Of a DNA stretch of 64,000 nt, positions 60,785 to 64,000 are shown one piece after another (within the stretch, counting starts at the first letter, position 1; each line of letters begins with the position of its first letter). Under the pieces are notes generated by a model, which searched no databases, was not told where the DNA came from, and saw only the letters and a program-made list of their open reading frames with translations. Origin of the DNA: Thalassobacter stenotrophicus (GTDB lineage Bacteria > Pseudomonadota > Alphaproteobacteria > Rhodobacterales > Rhodobacteraceae); contig NZ_CYRX01000033.1 in assembly GCF_001458315.1 (NCBI RefSeq), positions 186,001-250,000 on the forward strand, written 5' to 3'. A program made the position numbers and the translations under genes.

Positions 60785-62196
60785 AGGCAGCGATTATTGG
60801 CGGCGGCGTAATTGGCGGCGGTTGGGCGGCACGGTTCTTGTTGAACGGATGGGATGTGGCTGTGGCCGATCCCGACCCAGAAGCAGAGCGCAAGATCAAC
60901 GAAGTGTTGGCGGGCGCGCGGCGGTCCTTGCCTGCGGTATATGACCGGGCGTTGCCAGCCGAGGGCACGCTAAGCTTTTGCGCGTTGGAGGACGCCTGTG
61001 CGGGCGCCGATTGGGTGCAGGAAAGCGTGCCAGAGCGGTTGGATATCAAACACACCGTGCTGGACCGCGTGAATGCAGCGGCCCCGGATAGTGCCGTGAT
61101 CGCGTCCTCGACCAGCGGGTTCAAGCCCTCTGAGCTGACGGCGCAGGGTGCGCGCTGCATCGTGGCGCATCCGTTTAACCCTGTGTATCTGCTGCCGCTG
61201 ATTGAGCTGGTGGGCGACGTGCCTGCGGGTGCAGCCGATATGCTGCGCAGTGTCGGCTTTTCACCCCTGCATGTGCGCAAAGAGATCGACGCGCATATTG
61301 CGGACCGTTTCCTTGAGGCCGTTTGGCGTGAGGCGCTTTGGCTGGTTAAGGACGGTATCGCGACCACGGAAGAGATTGATGAAGCGATCCGCATGGGCTT
61401 TGGCTTGCGGTGGGCGCAAATGGGGCTGTTTGAAACCTACCGCGTGGCGGGCGGTGAGGCCGGGATGAAGCACTTTATGGCGCAGTTCGGTCCCGCGTTG
61501 CAGTGGCCGTGGACCAAGCTGATGGATGTGCCCGAGTTTACGGATGAGCTGGTTGATCTAATCGCGGGGCAATCCGACGCGCAATCTGGGCATTTGAGCA
61601 TTCGTGAGTTGGAACGTTTGCGCGACGACAACCTTGTGGGCATTCTGCGCAGCCTCAAGCGGACGAATGCTGCGGCGGGTGGTGTGATCGCCGCCCATGA
61701 GGCCAGCCTTCCGCAGCCAAGCGCATCCCCTGAGGCTTTGCCCATCACCCAAGACCGCGTGATCCCGCAGACATGGACCGATTACAACGGGCACATGAAT
61801 GAGGCGCACTACCTTGAGCTGGGCGCGGCGGCGACCGACCGCTTCATGGAGATGATCGGTGCTGATGCGGCCTACATCGCCGAAGGGCTGAGCTATTTTA
61901 CCACAGAAAACCACTTGCAGTATCTGGATGAGATGCACGCTGGTGATCGCGTCCGGGTGAGCACTCAAGTGCTAGAGGGTGGCCCGAAAAAGATGCATTT
62001 GTTCCACCGGATGATGAACCCTGCGGGTGAGGTTGCGGCGACCATGGAGACGTTCCTTTTGCATGTTGATCTGGGCACGCGGCGTAGTGCGCCTGCGCGT
62101 GCGGATGTGGCCGAGGCGTTGGCCGCGTTTGGACAAGCGCATGCAGGGATGCCCCGGCCCGAGGGCGCAGGGCGCTACGTGGGGCAGCGGGGCTAA
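60781..62196 (+). CDS. lcdH: L-carnitine 3-dehydrogenase fused to betainyl-CoA thioesterase
   Basis: A 471-residue fusion. Residues about 1-310 are a 3-hydroxyacyl-CoA-dehydrogenase-like carnitine dehydrogenase (AAIIGGGVIGGGWAARFLLNG, ASSTSGFKPSEL, AHPFNPVYLLPLIELVG). From about residue 335 a hot-dog thioesterase follows (TWTDYNGHMNEAHYLELG, YFTTENHLQYLDEMHAGDRV). It oxidises L-carnitine to 3-dehydrocarnitine and hydrolyses betainyl-CoA to glycine betaine. The same fusion is known in other proteobacteria. It is the last gene of the operon and overlaps the SDR gene. Confidence 0.92.
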   Translation: MKAAIIGGGVIGGGWAARFLLNGWDVAVADPDPEAERKINEVLAGARRSLPAVYDRALPAEGTLSFCALEDACAGADWVQESVPERLDIKHTVLDRVNAAAPDSAVIASSTSGFKPSELTAQGARCIVAHPFNPVYLLPLIELVGDVPAGAADMLRSVGFSPLHVRKEIDAHIADRFLEAVWREALWLVKDGIATTEEIDEAIRMGFGLRWAQMGLFETYRVAGGEAGMKHFMAQFGPALQWPWTKLMDVPEFTDELVDLIAGQSDAQSGHLSIRELERLRDDNLVGILRSLKRTNAAAGGVIAAHEASLPQPSASPEALPITQDRVIPQTWTDYNGHMNEAHYLELGAAATDRFMEMIGADAAYIAEGLSYFTTENHLQYLDEMHAGDRVRVSTQVLEGGPKKMHLFHRMMNPAGEVAATMETFLLHVDLGTRRSAPARADVAEALAAFGQAHAGMPRPEGAGRYVGQRG

Positions 62197-62396
62197 CCAG
62201 CCCCTTTGATCACGCAAAATAGGGACGCGCGTGTTGCCCAAGAGCTGGGCTGCACGGGCGTTGGTCTGCGGTTTTCGCTAAAGCGGAACGAGCGTTCTGT
62301 TTTGGTAGCGGGTATGGAATTTATTCCCGCGCAAATGCTTTGTATTCTGCTTTGTGAGAACGCATATGGGGCAGACGCAAAGAAATAGGTGCGCCC

Positions 62397-63434
62397 ATGC
62401 TGCTGGATTACATCCCCTCTGACCTGAATGTTCAACTTCTGTTTGGATTGGCGCTTGGCGTGCTGTTCGGCATTGCGGCGCAGATCACTCGGTTTTGTTT
62501 GCGGCGCTCGGTCGCTGGCGAAGAGGGCGTGGATCGGGCGGGCCTGTCCGTTTGGCTGCTCGCACTTGCGGCGGCGATCGCGGCGGTGCAGTTCGCGGTG
62601 GGCGCGGGCTACGCCGTTTTGGACGAAAGCCGCTACCTTAACCCTGATATTCCGGCACTTGCGATTGTGCTGGGTGGGCTCGCTTTTGGGGTAGGGATGG
62701 TGCTGACGCGCGGTTGCGTGACGCGCCTGACGGTGTTGTCGGCGACCGGCAACATGCGTGCGCTTACGGTTTTGGTGGTGTTTGCCATCACGGCCCACGC
62801 GATGATGAAGGGCATTCTTGCGCCGCTGCGCACGACCCTTGGCGAAATCTCATTTGAGCTGCCGTTTGCTACAATCGCTGCGGTCCCGGGCATCAGTGTT
62901 GTGCTGCCGATTGGTCTGATCGCGGGCAGCGTATGGCTGGCAAAACGGGGCGGCGCATCCGTGACGCATTTAGGCTTGGGGGTGTTTATCGGCCTTCTGG
63001 TGGCTGCGGGCTGGATCGGGACATCAACCCTGTTGATGGATGAGTTCGATCCGTCCCCTGTGCAATCCATCGCGTTTACCCTGCCTTGGACGGATAGTTT
63101 GTTTTGGGTCATCGCCTCAACGGCCATTCCCGCCGGGTTCGGCACGGGTCTGATCGGCGGCGTGATGGTTGGGGCGTTCTTAAGCGCACTTGTGCGGTCT
63201 GAGTTGGCCTTGGTCAGCTTCGCTGAGCCTCAGCAGACCGTGCGCTACGGCGCAGGCGGTGTGTTGATGGGTATTGGTGGGGTCTTGGCGGGCGGCTGCA
63301 CGATTGGTGCGGGCCTGAGCGGCGTCGCCACCCTTAGCCTGTCGGCCATGCTGGCGCTGGTCGCGATTGTTACGGGCGCAGTTGTTGCACGCTATGTGCT
63401 GGGTGCGCGATCCGCGGGCGCGGTGCTGGCATAG
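62397..63434 (+). CDS. YeeE/YedE family membrane protein (sulfur-compound transport)
   Basis: A 345-residue inner-membrane protein with about nine or ten hydrophobic segments. Hallmarks are the paired Cys-bearing motifs: ITRFCLRRSVAGE near residue 33, GMVLTRGCVTRL near 100 and GGVLAGGCTIGAGLSGV near 300. YeeE (TsuA) relatives import thiosulfate by passing it between such Cys residues. No sulfurtransferase (TusA/TsuB) is adjacent. The ATG at 62397 begins MLLDYIPSDLNVQLLFG. Possibly monocistronic. Confidence 0.88.
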   Translation: MLLDYIPSDLNVQLLFGLALGVLFGIAAQITRFCLRRSVAGEEGVDRAGLSVWLLALAAAIAAVQFAVGAGYAVLDESRYLNPDIPALAIVLGGLAFGVGMVLTRGCVTRLTVLSATGNMRALTVLVVFAITAHAMMKGILAPLRTTLGEISFELPFATIAAVPGISVVLPIGLIAGSVWLAKRGGASVTHLGLGVFIGLLVAAGWIGTSTLLMDEFDPSPVQSIAFTLPWTDSLFWVIASTAIPAGFGTGLIGGVMVGAFLSALVRSELALVSFAEPQQTVRYGAGGVLMGIGGVLAGGCTIGAGLSGVATLSLSAMLALVAIVTGAVVARYVLGARSAGAVLA

Positions 63435-63448
63435 CGCGATCTGGGCAG

Positions 63449-63457
63449 TTATCCACA
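63449..63457 (+). promoter_or_regulatory. DnaA box 1
   Basis: TTATCCACA, a perfect match to the DnaA box consensus, 15 bases after the YeeE stop. Confidence 0.75.
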
Positions 63458-63482
63458 ATCTGCCCACAAAAAATCAACATAT

Positions 63483-63491
63483 TTATCCACA
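63483..63491 (+). promoter_or_regulatory. DnaA box 2
   Basis: A second perfect TTATCCACA in the same orientation, 34 bases after the first. A weaker CTGCCCACA (63460-63468) lies between. Confidence 0.75.
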
Positions 63492-63495
63492 GTAA

Positions 63496-63523
63496 CGAAT
63501 CACCCCCTTCCCAGGGTGATTCG
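63496..63523. promoter_or_regulatory. Perfect inverted repeat with two GANTC sites
   Basis: CGAATCACCC and GGGTGATTCG form a perfect 10-base stem with an 8-base loop. Each arm contains a GANTC sequence, the CcrM methylation target of alphaproteobacteria. It follows the DnaA boxes and may end the yeeE message or form part of a cell-cycle-controlled promoter. Confidence 0.6.
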
Positions 63524-63547
63524 GCTGTGTTAGCCTTATGGGAAGTT

Positions 63548-63758
63548 CTTTGAGCAGCCAGAAATAAGAACAAATACCGTAGGCAGGTGATAACAGGCCA
63601 TGAGCATTCGCGGCGCAAGCCCGATGCTCAACACATTAGCGAACTCCCGGGGAGATGGTGGAACACCGCACCCGGGACGGACCTGTGAGAGACGCACCAA
63701 TACGGTGTTGACCGGGCGCTTTGGGTTCCATGAGGGGAACCGGGCGCCTTTTGCTTTT
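63548..63758 (+). ncRNA. UpsM-like sRNA/leader candidate (5' boundary approximate)
   Basis: No credible coding frame. Three hairpins: TGAGCAT..ATGCTCA at 63601-63630 with a GGC-GCAA-GCC tip (GNRA loop); CCCGGG..CCCGGG with inner GGTG-GAA-CACC at 63646-63676; and a Rho-independent terminator at 63713-63758. The layout (short structured RNA, terminator, long leader, then a strong ribosome site at the window edge) fits UpsM, the sRNA of about 206 bases known upstream of mraZ in Rhodobacter sphaeroides. The 5' end is a guess. Confidence 0.5.
63713..63758 (+). terminator. Rho-independent terminator within the leader
   Basis: GGCGC and GTTCC pair with GGAAC and GCGCC around ATGAGG, with a small internal loop, followed by TTTTGCTTTT. 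It is placed to terminate transcription before the gene beyond the window. Confidence 0.8.
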
Positions 63759-64000
63759 CCCCCTATATACTGTGCAGTTGTCGGCTTTGTGGCGCCCGCG
63801 CCAAGGGTTAAAGCCTGTGCCAAGGCTATCGCGCTTGACTCCCCCCACATGGCCCCGTAAAGCCCGCCCATTCATTGGTGTTGGTGGCCCCTGCAAGGGG
63901 ATGCCTGTCGGGGTTCGCCCAAAGGACAACGCCCTTCTTGATGGTTCTGATGCGCCTCACCGCGTGCCCTAACCATCCTACATAACGAAGGAGAACAGCC
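63759..64000 (+). other. Non-coding leader remainder and ribosome site of a gene beyond the right edge
   Basis: No convincing coding frame. GC-rich and probably structured around 63884-63904 (GGCCCCTGC..GGGGATGCC). AAGGAG at 63988-63993 lies 7 bases before the window end, correctly spaced for a start codon at 64001. By analogy to the UpsM arrangement that gene would be mraZ, which cannot be seen here. Confidence 0.5.

Noticed and set aside
62206-62388. 60-residue frame after the carnitine dehydrogenase gene
   Set aside because: TTG start without a ribosome site, no recognisable family, and ordinary intergenic position; not supported as a gene.
63600-63860. 86-residue frame in the terminal leader
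   Set aside because: It crosses the terminator and both hairpins, has no ribosome site, and shows no protein-like pattern.
1-64000. CRISPR arrays, prophage, transposases or integrated elements
   Set aside because: No regularly spaced direct repeats, phage structural genes, or transposase/integrase domains were seen; the only dispersed repeat is the nine-copy family.

Overview
The window reads as chromosomal DNA of a Roseobacter-group alphaproteobacterium (Rhodobacterales, about 60% G+C). The reasons are the gene content (a CbiX-type aerobic cobalamin cluster, class II ribonucleotide reductase, short HisG plus HisZ, DUF1489, DUF1244, YtoQ, and a small membrane gene between pheS and pheT), the CcrM-type GANTC sites, and an intergenic repeat with a GATATTT..GAACCAAAG core of a kind I associate with this family. 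No rRNA, canonical tRNA, CRISPR array, transposase or prophage gene was found. Family names come from reading the sequence; no database search was run.

Layout. 1-8.3 kb: end of an unknown gene, a glutathionyl-hydroquinone reductase, then a cobalamin operon (small His-rich secreted protein, cbiX, cobH, cobL, cobI, a cbiG-cobJ fusion, cobM) and a small unknown gene containing a terminator-like hairpin. 8.3-14.8 kb: a divergent D-Ala-D-Ala dipeptidase/D-amino acid transaminase pair, DUF1244, N-formylglutamate amidohydrolase, pyruvate kinase, rpmI-rplT, a BLUF photoreceptor and a zinc-ribbon protein. 14.8-22.4 kb: pheS and pheT, with a structured, partly tRNA-like stretch before pheS, then ytoQ, a GST, mscL and the divergent ald/Lrp pair with a palindromic operator candidate. 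22.4-35.4 kb: dnaE, then xdhABC and a four-gene BMP-type ABC transporter, probably for purine uptake and oxidation. 35.6-46 kb: FAD amine oxidoreductases, a DUF938 methyltransferase, panC, a 2-hydroxyacid dehydrogenase, an SH3 protein, an M3 peptidase, a VOC-Dabb fusion, an entericidin-like lipoprotein and a DksA-like protein. 46-52.4 kb: lepA, hisS-hisZ-hisG, slyX, DUF1489. 52.5-54.8 kb: the B12-dependent ribonucleotide reductase. 54.9-62.2 kb: a six-gene operon. 62.4-64 kb: a YeeE/YedE transporter, then a long non-coding leader.

How the parts fit. The 54.9-62.2 kb operon encodes an acyl-CoA dehydrogenase, an NDP-forming acyl-CoA synthetase, a CaiD-like hydratase, a beta-keto acid cleavage enzyme (BKACE), a short-chain dehydrogenase and a carnitine dehydrogenase fused to a thioesterase. 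Together these would take gamma-butyrobetaine or crotonobetaine through L-carnitine and 3-dehydrocarnitine to glycine betaine. The dimethylglycine-dehydrogenase-like enzyme at 37-40 kb could act further along methylamine breakdown. The cobalamin operon supplies the cofactor that the class II reductase needs.

Most notable: (1) the proposed gamma-butyrobetaine-to-betaine operon, with a zinc-finger-like tail on its BKACE; (2) nine copies of one repeat, two of them inside the xdhA and xdhB reading frames without breaking them; (3) a likely CTG start for cobH; (4) a terminated, hairpin-rich leader at the right edge resembling the UpsM sRNA upstream of mraZ, preceded by two perfect DnaA boxes and a GANTC-paired inverted repeat; (5) the tRNA-like leader of pheS.
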